This document shows positions 13,991 through 25,765 of a DNA stretch of 64,000 bases, piece by piece; position 1 is the first letter of the stretch; each line of letters starts with the position of its first letter. This DNA is from Isoetes taiwanensis (taxonomy: Eukaryota; Streptophyta; Lycopodiopsida; Isoetales; Isoetaceae), in assembly GCA_021234155.1 (NCBI GenBank), contig JAJEKV010000101.1, positions 2,089,089-2,153,088 on the forward strand, written 5' to 3'. Under the pieces are notes generated by a model. It did not search any database and was not told the DNA's origin. It saw only the letters and a list, made by a program, of their open reading frames with translations. Position numbers and translations under genes: made by a program.

Positions 13991-14937
13991 GAGTCCTTTC
14001 TCTAAATTTCTGAAGTTCGCCATGATTTAGAATTCACTTTCCATTCAGTTACCCAATGTTTACGCTGATTTAGGGTACATTCTAGCTGAATTTACCTTAC
14101 ATTCTTGAAAAATTATCTCCACTGAAAAAAGGTAGTTGCCTCCATGTAACAAGAATGCTTGTTTAGGTAGTTCCCCAACCCGAGAATGTAAGCATTATCT
14201 TATACAAAGGCTCAAAAAGTACGATTACCTACATAATAGTTAATTTGGAATATGCAGAGTTCAATTTGCAGCTTCCTATTTATTCAAGGAACACTGCTAA
14301 ACCTTTATCCCCATTACCCCTTAGTCTAATGAGTGTATAAATAAAGTACAGTACTGCCCTTCTAATCGACACTTACTTCTCTTGCTCGGGTATTTGTTAG
14401 TGGATGTCCTCCATACGCTGAAAATAACACAAAATAATAACACAAAATAATAACACAATAAAAGGCTAAGTAAGCATAATCATCGAACAATCTCATTTGA
14501 GAATACCTTACAGTTAGAATGATAAATCTACGAATATAGCATGAGCAAATTTTAATACCAATCTTATAACGTGGTTTTAAAAATAAGATACCAATGTGAG
14601 AGAAAGTGAAATAAAATTTGAGAAAGGAAAAAATTAACCGGACACATGCACAAGATGCATAATGTAGATCTAGCAGTACATGATAAAAACGAGGATGGAC
14701 ATTCTAGTTTTCCAATGCGGTACCTTGAGATCTGCCGAGGACAAGGCGCATAAATGAATTTGAATATCTATGGTGTATTCCTAGAGACAATCTCAAAGAT
14801 CCTCCTGTTTGACTACATATTTTTCAGTTCTGAACTAAAACCACTACAAACTACAGTTATGGCCCCTGATCGATGGATTAGTATACATTATAGGAACTAG
14901 CAAGGTGATGCACAACTAAAGATATTTAGAAAGGAGA

Positions 14938-15213
14938 ATGCATGAGTGCAATGAGTCAGTTCTTATTGACCAGATTAGATTTGGCTATTACTACAAGCGG
15001 TACCCACTGACCCAATTGGAATGTCACGATGTCGATGGTTTTTGCTTGTATGAGTTTCTGGAGAGAAAGTTTCGGTGGGGTAAACCAATCAATTTAAGAG
15101 ATGAATTACTAAAGCTCAATCAAGCAAGCTGGTGGAGGCGTGCACTTCTCATCTATAAGTTGCATAAGCTTGAAGAGTCATGCAAAGCGAGACTCCCATC
15201 ACAACAAACTTGA
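14938..15213 (+). CDS. hypothetical open frame, 91 codons
   Basis: Codes a soluble, charged product (for example DGFCLYEFLERKFRWGKP and LNQASWWRRALLIYKLHK). No family is recognised and no splice context is obvious. It lies between repeat remnants and may be part of a decayed element. Confidence 0.2.
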   Translation: MHECNESVLIDQIRFGYYYKRYPLTQLECHDVDGFCLYEFLERKFRWGKPINLRDELLKLNQASWWRRALLIYKLHKLEESCKARLPSQQT

Positions 15214-15430
15214 ACAACTTGGAAGGGGAATATTTTCTATGTTGGTGAGGTTATGACTTTCCTATTTGGTCGATTTAGCATGTCGGGAAGGAGGCGGAGG
15301 CAAGATGAGGATAGTCAGGAACATGGTTGATGATTGGCGAGTGCAGTTAACTTGATTCCACCAATACTTTAACAACAATGGCGTAGGAGTTCTGGGTAAA
15401 GTAGGTTTGGAGGCCGATCCATGACATATC

Positions 15431-16900
15431 TAGGTATATTCCGGCATATACAGGATATAAAAACTCCCATAAACAGGTTTTGCCCCCTAGGGGCAACCCA
15501 AAAGAGCTAAAATATTAGTAGTTAATAGCCAAACGGAGTTACAGCCCCATGATTAAGCAGAGAGTTGCTAACTTGGGACCCAAATTGGGGTTCACCCCCA
15601 TTTGCCCCAATTCGAATTAGGGGAGGTTGGTGGAGGAGGAGCTGCTGTTCCATCCTGTTCCAGCCGGAAGGATGGAAGCCACCCGGCGATAGTGGACCTA
15701 GCTATGACCCGGTTAATGCGTAGATGGCTTGGATTCCTGAATGGTCATAGGGCTAACCCTTGTATGCTCAAAAGGTAGCTAGGATTAACCCTTCTTGTGA
15801 ATAGATGTATGGATTTAATCTCTGTTTTATGTTCTATTCATGAGAATGGATGGATGTATGAGATAAACTTTCTTTACATCCCTCCTGCGTATTTGCTTAG
15901 CCGTTGAATTGGGTGGGGGGGGTGAGAGACCTAAAGGCTATACAGAAGTAGAGATGTTCCTAGATGAACCCTTAAAACCGATGTCACGGCTGTGCACAGA
16001 GCCAACTGGTGTGGATGCTATGATGTGGTTCAGCACCGAATGCGCGAGTGAGGTGGGCCGGGGTGGGGTCTTACCTGCATATTTGCAAGCTCCTATAATG
16101 TACAAACATAAGCTAGAGTCAGCATGTGGGTCGGGTATGGGTTGACCTCTACGGGCCCGGGCGTGAGTCATGATGGTGCGTCCTAGGCTCGAGCGGGTTG
16201 GTGACTGACCTTTAGATTTAGGGAAGTAAGTAGTGCGGATCTGGGGGTCAGGGCCACGTGTTCTCTAGCACACCGGGGATCCATCATACTCGGGAGGAGG
16301 CGCCTCTCGACTGCCTCATCGGGGCCGGGGAGATGTAACCCGGAGTAGTCGAAGGGTGAATCCCAGGATTGCGTCTCGGGAGGCTACAAGCATGTCGCCT
16401 GCATGATTAGGTCTATACGCAAAGTGTGCACAGGGAGGGGCGGATGGGAGTGGACTACCCTAGCCATTGTCTTATGCTAGCCAACACCATATTATACCTT
16501 TGTTGTTATCTTGAGGCCACAATGAGTCGGTCGCTTCATGGAGTCAGGCAAGGGTGGGGAGCCCATGGATATGGTGTATTTCTTCTGTTATATTGGTATT
16601 GTTGTCGGTTGTATTGATGGTGGCCACCCTTGGTGGTATATTATTATTAGTATTGTTGCTGGGTGTTTTTAACATGTATGTAATACGCTATATAGGATTC
16701 CCATATGGGCGTGGGACGAATGACACCTCCCGTGGCCACTTCACGGGACCTTGGCCATCTAGGTGGTCAGGAGTTGGAGCGGAGGGGCCCTTTAAAATTC
16801 AGTGATGGATTAAGCCATGGGAGAATTTCCTGTGTTGCTCGATCTGATGCTCATTATGGATTCGGGGAGCGTTGTATGGATTCGGGGAGCATCACAGATC
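15431..16900 (+). repeat. LTR copy of the same family, inverted relative to 6.3-7.8 kb
   Basis: The reverse complement aligns with 6270-7700. It could be the remainder of the LTR that starts at 11585, split by a later insertion, or an independent solo LTR. A short doubled block (TATGGATTCGGGGAGC) sits at its right end, 16856-16892. Confidence 0.65.
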
Positions 16901-17026
16901 CTAATATAGAATTCCTTGATAATGCAATGGCAGTGACATTAATGAAGCCGATACAAAACTAAATAGTGAGCAACTACAGGTGTGGACACCATCCTTGCTT
17001 ACGAGAATCTTATAACTTGACAACAA

Positions 17027-18212
17027 ATGCCACAACATCAATGGACCAGGTGTTGTAAAAAAGACTTTTTCATCGAACACACTCATAAGCATACTCAGGT
17101 CCATGAATCAAGTTGTCGTCGCAGTAGCTTGGACAACATAGCAAGCCTCCTATTAAAAGGTGTTTGCATTGTGCACTCAACTTTTAAATTGCCTCTTAGT
17201 TTCCACCCAGAATCAACATTCGCTTTATGGCTAGTTAGACGAGAAGCAGACTTACTTCACAAAGCAAATATTCTAATATGGGATGAAATAGGGATGATCC
17301 ATATATATATATATGCTTTTACAATAGTTGACAAAGTTTTGAAGGAGATAAGGCAAAATGAGGAGCCATTTGGTGGCATTATAGTGGTTGCTGCAGGTGA
17401 CCTTTTGCTACTTGATGTCAAGAAAGCAAGCAAAGCACATATAATTTCAAAGTGTGTGAAGAAAAATCCTTTGTGGACTCAATTTACTTTCCACAAGCTC
17501 ATACAAAATATGTGTGTAGCACCACATGAAAGGAGCTGGTCAGCATACCTATTGCGTCTAGGAAATGGCAGGATCATGAATGATGAGGGCCTCACAAATA
17601 ATGTAGTACATATTCCACGGGGTTGTATCGCTCAAAATGATGTCGTTGGCGAGATATATGGGGCATACATATCACAAGGACAATTTCCAACTATGCACAA
17701 CAAAGTAATACTTAATGACCATGATGAGTTAAGGGACTTTTCCATTGAATGCCAACAAGCTCATGGTCGGCATGCGTCCTCACAAACTACATAAAAGGAG
17801 AACCCAATCATCATGTTTACAACTGCGTAACATCTAAAGGATGGTCTATGGAATTAGATTGCGAGTTGATAACGCTTTAACACACTCCATATATGTGCAC
17901 ATAATTACAAAGAATCACTTGACACCATCAGATAGGCAAATCCCATACACAAGATGTCAGTTCCCTGTTAGAGTTGCATTTTCAATGACGATTTCAAAGT
18001 CACAAGGGCAATCATTATATCATGTTGAAATCTAATTACGCATGTCAGTCTTCACACATGGGTAACTATATCTCGTACTATCCAAGTGCACATCCGAGAG
18101 CGACATCTGAATGTATGTAGAAAACACAAGCAAGCAAGGGAACTTGACTGGAAATGAAGAGGACTACACCCTAAACACTGTCTATAAGGAGGTGCAAGAT
18201 GAGATTGCATAG
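17027..18212 (+). pseudogene. Helitron-type PIF1 helicase, C-terminal half, broken
   Basis: C-terminal part of the Rep/helicase protein of a rolling-circle Helitron. In the 255-codon frame from 17027, IASLLLKGVCIVHSTFKLP matches the region after the Walker A loop, NILIWDEIGM (residues 81-90) is Walker B, and FGGIIVVAAGD (115-125) is the next motif. A second frame (17841-18035) holds RCQFPVRVAFSMTISKSQGQ, the hallmark motif. SVFTHG and LYLVLSKCTS follow, separated by one TAA in place of Gln, and the end is TLNTVYKEV with a stop at 18210. The P-loop is not recognisable, the Rep domain is absent and at least one frame change lies near 17790-17850. The copy is not functional. Confidence 0.85.
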
Positions 18213-18365
18213 CTTCTAGGATTAAGCACTATCCAAAACTGTAAAAATGTTGTAAATCACTATCCTTGTTTAATTGATCACAAGTGTTCTTACTAAATGA
18301 TTATAAATATGACACAGGTGCATATGAACTCCCGTCCAGAAGAAACACCCTATGAAGTTATTGAA

Positions 18366-18741
18366 TGAAACAATGGCTCACCATAAGTAAGCACCTAATC
18401 AACAATCAATAAACAACTTATAGAAAAGCATTAATCGTTGCAAATGTCATTTTGTAGGAACATGTGGTTATTAAAAGCTGAGAAATAGATCCAATTCATA
18501 CAAGCATTATCAATACCAGCACAGCATATGAAATATTAAGCCAATTGTCGTTGAGTCGTTATTAGATGAAACAATATCTCACCCTCAGTAAGTACCTAAC
18601 TAGCAATCAATATACAACTTAAACCATTGCAAATGTTATTTTATAGGAACAAGTGGTTATCAAAGGGCAAGAAATAGATCAATTCCTTCTAGGCATTATC
18701 AATACCAACCTATATAAAGTATTCGACAATTGTCGTTGAGT
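18366..18741. repeat. tandem duplication of about 190 bp
   Basis: 18366-18556 and 18567-18741 are two imperfect copies sharing CAATCAATA, ACAACTTA, GGAACA-GTGGTTAT, GAAATAGATC, GCATTATCAATACCA and AATTGTCGTTGAGT. They lie just downstream of the Helitron helicase remnant and may be part of that element's 3' region. Confidence 0.7.
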
Positions 18742-19029
18742 AGTGATCATAGTTGAAAATATGCAACATGCTATGTTATAACAAGGTTCCAACAGAAGTT
18801 ACAGCAATGCACAAAATCAAAGTATGTAAAATCTATGATGAAATTCACAATGATCATGAATGACATACAATTGTTACAAATATTTGTATTCATTCTAAAT
18901 TTTACTTTATGAATGATCATTTCATACATATGTTTCTCTTAACAAATTCGTAAAACTAAATTTTATAGCATAATAATGACCAACTACGCCAACAATCACG
19001 ATAATTTGTGGCCGGTCTTTGAAACACGA

Positions 19030-19993
19030 AATGTTAGGGTAGGCCACATTTCTTGATATTATCGTGTCTTTTAAATCCTATAATTTCCTATGACATTCTG
19101 TGACACTGGCGGGGGCTAGTACGGTTGTCCTAGCTAGTCTTGATACAGCGGTGCTTACGCGGCTGGATCGATTAAATTCTTTACAATTGATTAAATTCTT
19201 TACAATTCTTTACAATTCACCAATACATTCAAAATTCCGGTTTCCATTTCAAAATTTTTGCGATGCTTGAAACAAGCTGCAATTGATCGATAAAAGGCCA
19301 TGAAAACAAGGTGTTAGCCATCACAGACCAATCTAGTTACGAAATAGCCAAGATAGCGCAAAAGCTCAAGAATCTGACACAAAGTTTTGCCGCAGACAGA
19401 CTAATCTTGCATAGCCGAATAAGAAGGTCGGGATAGGCTTGAAAAGAAAGCACAAAAGCGAAAAGGTCGGGATAGCCTTGCATGTTACTCCAAAGACGGT
19501 CTGCGGAAAAGCACACGGATCGATAAAACTTTCTCGCGGTATGAAAAAATATGAGAACTCGTGACTTTACGAAGATTTGTGAAATATCAAAATCTTTCGC
19601 GAGAAATGATACTCTCTGAGTTGCACATGTACCTCGAGCGTAAAGAAATGCGCAAAAGGCGTATTAGGACGCATGATTTCCACAAAGTTATGCAAAAAAA
19701 TCGAATGATCATGATCAAAATCGAAGATAATCATGGCAAACCTCTAATCTTTGTCACAAAGCTATGGCGCCCTTTGAAATGATCTTGGCGCCACTCCAAA
19801 ATCAAAACTCTGTGAAATCAACACCGGACGCTTTCCGCCAAACTAAGATGCTCACCAAGCAAAAAGCTTCGATGAGAAGCCTAAGCGCCTAAAGGGCGCC
19901 ATAGCCGACCTCGTCATGTCGCAGTGTCAGAAATTCCCCATAAGATTTCGTCCCAAAATTGACCTGCGTAAAAGTATGGCCTACCCTAACATT
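19030..19993. mobile_element. 964-bp element with terminal inverted repeats
   Basis: The ends carry a perfect 17-base inverted repeat AATGTTAGGGTAGGCCA (19030-19046, complement at 19977-19993), with weaker inverted similarity continuing inside (TGACACTG near 19100 against the complement of CAGTGTCAG near 19922). The interior has a 73-codon frame (19561-19782) rich in Lys, Arg and Met that I do not recognise, plus a doubled block AAGGTCGGGATAG at about 19424 and 19462. No clear target-site duplication. Probably a non-autonomous DNA transposon. Confidence 0.6.
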
Positions 19994-20399
19994 CGGTAGA
20001 ATGTTATTTGAGAGCCATTCTGCTTGAAGTCTTGTTATTTCATCTCCGGAGCTCGCCAGGTGGACTTACCACATGTGTGGCTATCTAACAAATAGAGCAA
20101 TACCTTGTAGCATTTGAACGGCATCTCACGCTCACGGAACATTTTTATTTTGCTTGTGATGGAACAGGAAGGCGCATTCTTGACCCCTGACTGCAGGAGT
20201 GGGAGGCGGGTGGCGCGGCCGGTTCTGGTCGAAAGGCTGCTGGAAATCTTTGAAACTCCTCTCCTGTTCCATGACGTCAAGGCAAGATGTTAACCTGATT
20301 CTACAGGTTTTGCATAGCGATTTGCTATTCTTGATTAGAATGGATGCAAAAACTGCCGGAAGGCAGACCCACTTGCCTTGCCTTGACGTAATTATATAG

Positions 20400-20530
20400 C
20401 AAGATAGCTGAGTGGTTATTCCTACATTAACATTTATTTATGTGGTGTAGGTATACGATATCACTTGGCATATACGTGTGATCTTACTTTTCAAATTATA
20501 GGTTTGATCTTTCAAAAAAGAAAAAACTTT
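20400..20530 (+). mobile_element. possible SINE with A-rich tail
   Basis: GATAGCTGAGTGGTTA is like the A-box region of a Ser/Leu tRNA, AGGTTTGATCTTTC about 90 bases on is a weak B box, and the segment ends in AAAAAAGAAAAAA. It lies about 160 bases downstream of the transporter stop codon on the opposite strand. Confidence 0.35.
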
Positions 20531-20693
20531 GCATCTAGGATTTTGTTTATATACATTATGGCATTCCCTTAATATTTACATTGTGGTTTGGAGGCAGCAC
20601 AGATATTTGATATCATTTACAAAATTTTCCCAGAAGGAAATGCAGGCGAAGGAAAAGCTTTAAGTAAATCCGAGCGTTATCAGCTATGGCGGC

Positions 20694-23600
20694 TTAATCT
20701 GGCAGCAAGGAATCTTCTCTTTTCAGGTTAGTGAACCAATCCTTCGTCGGACTTACAGCTTCCTTTGGGGAATTCTTTTGAGGCTCTTTTTTACCATACA
20801 GAGAAAGGTAAACACTCCTAGTTCTATATGTAAGCACCAAACTTAGCACGGTTCCAATTACGCAAATCCCTGTCATGATTATGTATGTCGACCGGAAACA
20901 CCAGGCGCCAGAACAGACCCATTCATCGGGGTTTTGTACCGAATCTGTGATGAAATGAAGTGAAGTGAAGAGATTTACGTTATGGTGGCCATTTTGGCGC
21001 TTGGCTTCCCTGTCATAAAGACATCCTGCTATAATTCCTGAGAAAATGAGAGATCCTGCTGGATTTGCTACACAGAGAATGTTGTATAGTGCCCCAAAGC
21101 TTTTCAACCCAAAAAGCTCTGATGCTGTTGCTGGGGCAATAGACCACAGGGCTCCATAGCCAAGCCCAGAAAATAGGGTTCCTATATACAGAGATGCTGG
21201 AAATGCTATAGCAAACACTATGTGCCCGACCCCAAGGAAAAGACACGATGCTGCCACCGTGATTCCTCTTGGAAAGACGTAATCCCTGCACATAACATCC
21301 ACGCTGATTTAGATTTTAAAGAATCTATGATGCATGAACTTGGTAAAGTTAATATCCACATAATAATCTGTGATTAGACTGAAGTAGGTGTTTTCATCAG
21401 ACCATGTTAAAATGGATTTGAAATATGCTAAGCTTTGTACTCAGATGTAAAGTAATAGACTCACCTTGCTATTATTTCTGATATATATCCACCTGCCAAA
21501 CGACCAACAAAGTTCCATATGCTAAACAATGAGACAAATATGTGTGCATTTGAATAGCCCTGTGCTAGTGCCATCTGCCCTAGATTGTCTATTACAGTCA
21601 ATCCAGATCCTGCCCCAGAGAACAAAGCAAAAAATAGTAACCAAAAATCTGCCTTCACAAGTGCCTGCCCTACAGTAAAGTCTTCCCCTCTTCGTGGTCC
21701 CCTTCTGCTGTTCCTAATTTTTATAGCACCTTCTGCTACAGCTAAGTATAGTCTGGCTTCTAACTCTGCAGCCCTTGCTTTTCGAACTTCTTCTGGCAAA
21801 GCTTCAGATTCTGCTGCGAGTCTTTCGTCTTCCACCTCGCTGAAGTAGAAGGATTCATTCAGCCAATTGCTTGAAGATCTGGAAAGAGGTGGGAACTGGC
21901 TTGAAGGAGATCTGGAAAGAGGTGGCATAATCTGGCCTGAAGGAGATTTAAGAAGAGGTGGAACAAATTGGAATGAAGGAGATTTAATCATAGATGGAGT
22001 AAACTGGCTTGAAGGGGATCTAGGAAGAGGTGGTAAGAGGCTTGAAGGAGATTTTACAAGGGCTGGAATAAACTGGCTTGAAGGAGACCTAGGAAGGGGT
22101 GGTGGAAATTGGCTTGAAGGTGATCTGGCCATAACTGGCGGTCTAGAGAGGGTTAGAGCCTGGCTTGGTTCCGTATCAGGGGCTGGATTAAATCTAGATA
22201 CATGTGGAACCAGGCTTGGAGGTCTAACAAGAGCTGCTGGGATTTGGCTTGATTCTGCATCATCTGTAGCTACTGCTTTAGCTAACTCTTTATTTATTTT
22301 TTCTGGACTCAGAAGTGGGGTTTTGAGTCCCTCCTCAATGGAGCTCACCTTTTTGTTGTTGTTTACAATATCATCTTGTTTTGAAAGTGCCATCTTTAGA
22401 GGGATTGCCAGAGGAGCCAATTGAAACATAATAAAGACTAGTAAGAAGACAATGCTTATGGCCCTGCTCATGTTGATAAAATCTTGCAGTAGTAGCACTA
22501 TCATGATGTATGGAGCCAATGCCAGCAGAACAGTGTACAAGAACTTGAAGCTTCTATCCTCCTCTTTTTTTTTGCACTTCACATGCTCAATAGGTTTTAT
22601 GATGAACATCACTATGAAGGCCACAGCAGACGGCAACAACGCGACAAGAAAGATGTAGAAGGATTGGTGTGGAGCAAATAATGCAGCATAAAAAATCGTT
22701 ATTATTGCTCCAGTTAGTCCTGCATAGCCCTTCAGTATCCCAACTATAGGACCTCGATTTTGTGGGAAGGTTCTAACACATGTAACCAGGGCTGCAGTGT
22801 TGAAATATGATTCCCCGTTTGTAGCCACCAACATGATAATACAAACCTGCAAAACTAAGCACTACCTTTAAGGGCACTGTTGCATATAATATGAGTTTCA
22901 TATTCAATACTCATTTAATCCTGTCTTGAACTTCATAGAAAGCAAGAAATTAGTATGAAATTTGCTATAATATATGGTTGATTATTGCACTTAATAGTAC
23001 ATCCATTAACTATAAGGCTGACTAAGGGGTAAGATTCTTTAGCAGCCCTTGTTTACAATAACGTAATAGTAAGTTCCACTATATGGTGGCTATGGGCCTA
23101 ATTTCAACAGGCTAGTCTAGCTGAAGCATATAAATTCTTCAAGATTTAAATAAAGTTCAGAAAGCGGTAAGGCAGGCCAACGTAAATGTAACGTTCTTGA
23201 CATTCTGAGCTTTCCCATTACGATGTGCATTGTGGCACTGGTTCTTTACAGGAGAGTCACCTTATTTTCATCTTGCATTCTCACTAGTTATTTGCCCTCT
23301 CACAAGTTCTCCACGAAGAAAAAATGATTGTCATCCTTTAAACACCTAGCCTAGGTCCTCGGGTTTACACCGTTAGATTTATTCTGAACCGCTCTTTGAC
23401 ATAATAAACTCACAACGACCCAAAATTTATCATCCAGTAATAACTCACAACTGGCCCAAAATTTATCATAGTGCAGCTCCATGTTAACACGCAATTAACG
23501 GAAACAAGCAATTAACGAGATTTCCATAATGTTCTAATTATTTCGTTTGGTATTGGGGAGGGTATCTCAGGCATGGTTTTCCCTAGTTCGGTATATATAC

Positions 23601-25743
23601 AAAATCGTAGTCGGTATATTTTGGTGGTTGTTTGCTTTAGCGGCGGTAAATAGAAATCCGAAATAGGCTCTGGGATGTGAATATTTTGGTGTCAGTTGCA
23701 TAGTGTAGAGGATGGAGGATAAGAGCACACAGCACTTTCCTTTTCGGCGGTTGTAATGGCCGGAATTTATCATACCACAACTCGATGTTACGAGCAATTA
23801 AGGGATTTCCCTAGGGCTGAGACTCAAGGTAAACCCTTGGATGGAGTGTTAAGGGAGGTTGAAGTTTCAAGCTAAACCCTTGGACGGGGTGTTAAGGGCG
23901 ATAAAGTCTCAACCTCGGGTTTACGCAGCGCATGCCCTCACTATTTTGGCCATGGCCACATGGCCCTCAATTTTTATGGTCCATAACCCCTCTGGTGAGG
24001 GTGTTATCTATGCCACAACAACCTACTAAATAGCCCTAATACATGAGGGTTGGTCATGTATTATACCTTCAATACGCCATAAAGAACGTGAAAAGGTCAC
24101 AATTTTCAAGGACAAGGTTGTAGGGGAAGATGACCTTCCGTTTACTATTTACTACTATGCTCGATGTGTGCAATTTATTGTGGAGTTTGGAAGTTGAGAC
24201 TTGGTCCAAGTAGTAATCATAAGTCTCTAGTTCATAGCTTTTGTGGGCTTCTAACGTTATAAGAACTCTACAACCACCCAAGACTATATAGAAATTCCCA
24301 ACTAGTTCCTGCCCAAAAGGGTGTTCTGAGGGGAACGAAGAGTTTTCTCATTGACAATCCTCAAACGGGTGTTCTGAGGGGAACAAAGAATTTTCTCGTT
24401 CACAGTTATAGAATGCCTCTACATAGGTGGAGAAAGTTTGACCACATATCAATTCTCACGACCAGGAAGTATCCACGAACATAGTCCCTTTGAAGATGAC
24501 ATAAGAAAAAGAAAAGGTTGAAGAGTATCCCACCCCGTCCTCTCAAATGAAAGAGTTTGCCCTCTGGGCAACCCAAGAAGGAATGGTTCTTAGTTTTCCT
24601 ATTGGGTTTGAGATGTATGTGACTTTACGTATACCCTATGAATGTAACAACTATTTAGTGTATAGTTTGCATATACGTCTATACCCTATGAATGTAACAA
24701 CTATTTAGTGTATAGTTTGCATATACGTCTATTTCAATGATTCAACCACATGCTGCATTAGAATGATTATGATAGTGCTTTTAACCTGGTGCCACCATGG
24801 TTTTATGTTCCCAGAGAAAATTACTTTGGTGCAAGCAAAGGTGACAAGAAATTAGATGCATTGGGTGGCTAATATGACGACGATGACAATCCTAAGGGTG
24901 GTTAATCTTTAAAGCTATATAATTAGGGCTATATAAGTGAGTAACAAAAACATCGTTATGGGCTGGATAACAGCCTCTATAGGGCCGTTATGGGGCAGGA
25001 AATGGCCGAGCCCCATAACGGCCCAGTAGAGGCTGTTATCAGCCTTAACAGCCTATCAAGAGATTTTTATGTGGACACGTGCCTTACAAGAGTGCTATGG
25101 TGATAACAAAAGTGTTATGGTGATAGCAAAATCAGGGGAAGCCGCTACGACCCATACTTGCCCTCTTCCTGCATGAATGGACGTCTGAGATTCATTCCTA
25201 GAATGAAAATCTCGAGGCAGGGTGTTAAGGGATGTGAAACGAGGTCTAGGAATTTGATCTTTACGAGGGAAGCCAATTATTATTGACATGAAATTGTAGT
25301 TTCTTTCTCTACGTTAAAAGATACTATCTATCTAGCTAAGAATGAAGAGAGTTTTTGGCTTCTTAAAAAAGAAGGGAATCGGTAAAACATTTCGCCCAAA
25401 AAAAAAAAGAAGGGAAAGAGATATTTACCACGATGAAAGGAGGAGGCGGAATGACGGCAATGGCGATGAGCCAAATGAGAGCATAGCCGACAAGGTTTTG
25501 GACAGCGCCTGTAAAAATGAGAGCAGAAGGGGGCAGAATCTCCGAAAAAATCCCCGCAAAAAGCCCGATGCTATCTCCAAGGTCCTTGGCTACGCCCAAT
25601 ATGTTCATCTGGGTCTGGTCCAGCCGAAGCCTGGCCTTCAGAATTGGTGAATAGCTCCCAAATGCATAGCCCACTCCTGCAAATCCTTGCAGCCACATAG
25701 ACGCCACCAATACTATCCATCTCCATACCTTCCTCTTCTCCAT
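20694..25743 (-). CDS. Nodulin-like / NFD4-type major facilitator transporter, three exons
   Basis: Predicted polytopic membrane transporter of the plant Nodulin-like plus MFS family; the substrate is unknown. Exon 1 is 25743-25429, exon 2 is 22846-21465 and exon 3 is 21285-20694. Donors read GTAAAT and GTGAGT, both acceptors end GCAG, and phases match (0, then 2/1), giving 762 codons. Exon 1 carries the family signature near the N terminus (WLQGFAGVGYAFGSYSP, then GVAKDLGDS and GAVQNLVGYALIWL). Exon 2 opens with ATNGESYFNTAALVTCV and GPIVGILKGYAGLTGAI, both typical of the family. Exon 3 holds GTLFSGLGYGALWSIAP and SELFGLKSFGALYN. About 12 hydrophobic segments are visible. The first ATG (25758) would add five residues; MEKRKVW at 25743 suits the family better. 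The protein is longer than the usual 550-600 residues, mainly because of a repeat-rich loop between the two halves. No stop or frameshift is seen, so it is probably functional. Confidence 0.9.
21875..22126 (-). repeat. Pro/Ser-rich tandem repeats coding the transporter's central loop
   Basis: Inside exon 2, about residues 346-429 consist of roughly seven imperfect copies of a 12-15 residue unit with core RSPSSQFPPPL (variants KSPSSLLPPL, KSPSFQFVPPLL, KSPSGQIMPPL). The DNA shows the same periodicity (ggaGATcT...GGTGG blocks on the + strand). The array sits in the loop between transmembrane segments 6 and 7, expected to be cytosolic, and is rich in SP dipeptides that could be phosphorylated. 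The repeats keep the frame open on both strands, which explains a 185-codon antisense open frame at 21867-22424. Confidence 0.8.
24309..24402. repeat. imperfect tandem duplication in intron 1
   Basis: Two copies of a block containing GGGTGTTCTGAGGGGAAC followed by AAGAGTTTTCTC / AAGAATTTTCTC lie about 54 bases apart. A similar doubled block (AAACCCTTGGA then GTGTTAAGGG) occurs at about 23840-23900. These are intronic repeat debris of unknown family. Confidence 0.6.
24630..24729. repeat. two perfect tandem copies of a 50-bp unit in intron 1
   Basis: The unit starting TATACCCTATGAATG occurs at 24630-24679 and again identically at 24680-24729. It lies inside the first intron of the transporter gene. 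The lack of differences implies a recent duplication. Confidence 0.9.
24961..25044. repeat. long hairpin (inverted repeat) in intron 1 of the transporter
   Basis: Arms 24961-24996 and 25010-25044 pair almost completely (one bulged base and two mismatches near CTATAGGG/CCCAGTAG) around a 13-base loop. The arms share GATAACAGCCTCTA and GGGCCGTTATGGGGC. Weaker pairing continues outward. It could be a foldback MITE remnant or a small-RNA precursor; the sequence alone does not decide. Confidence 0.85.
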
Positions 25744-25765
25744 TCTATAACAAATCAAAACAAAT

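Larger units (their letters stand above)
12337..14937. other. intergenic, repeats only
   Basis: Contains the repeat near 12.65 kb, a tRNA-like candidate at 13.9 kb and an AACACAAAATAAT microsatellite at about 14428-14460. The 99-codon frame at 13297-13596 has no recognisable domain. Confidence 0.5.

Noticed and set aside
21867-22424. 185-codon plus-strand frame rich in EGDL repeats
   Set aside because: Exactly antisense to the repeat array of transporter exon 2; stops are excluded by the repeat composition of the coding strand.
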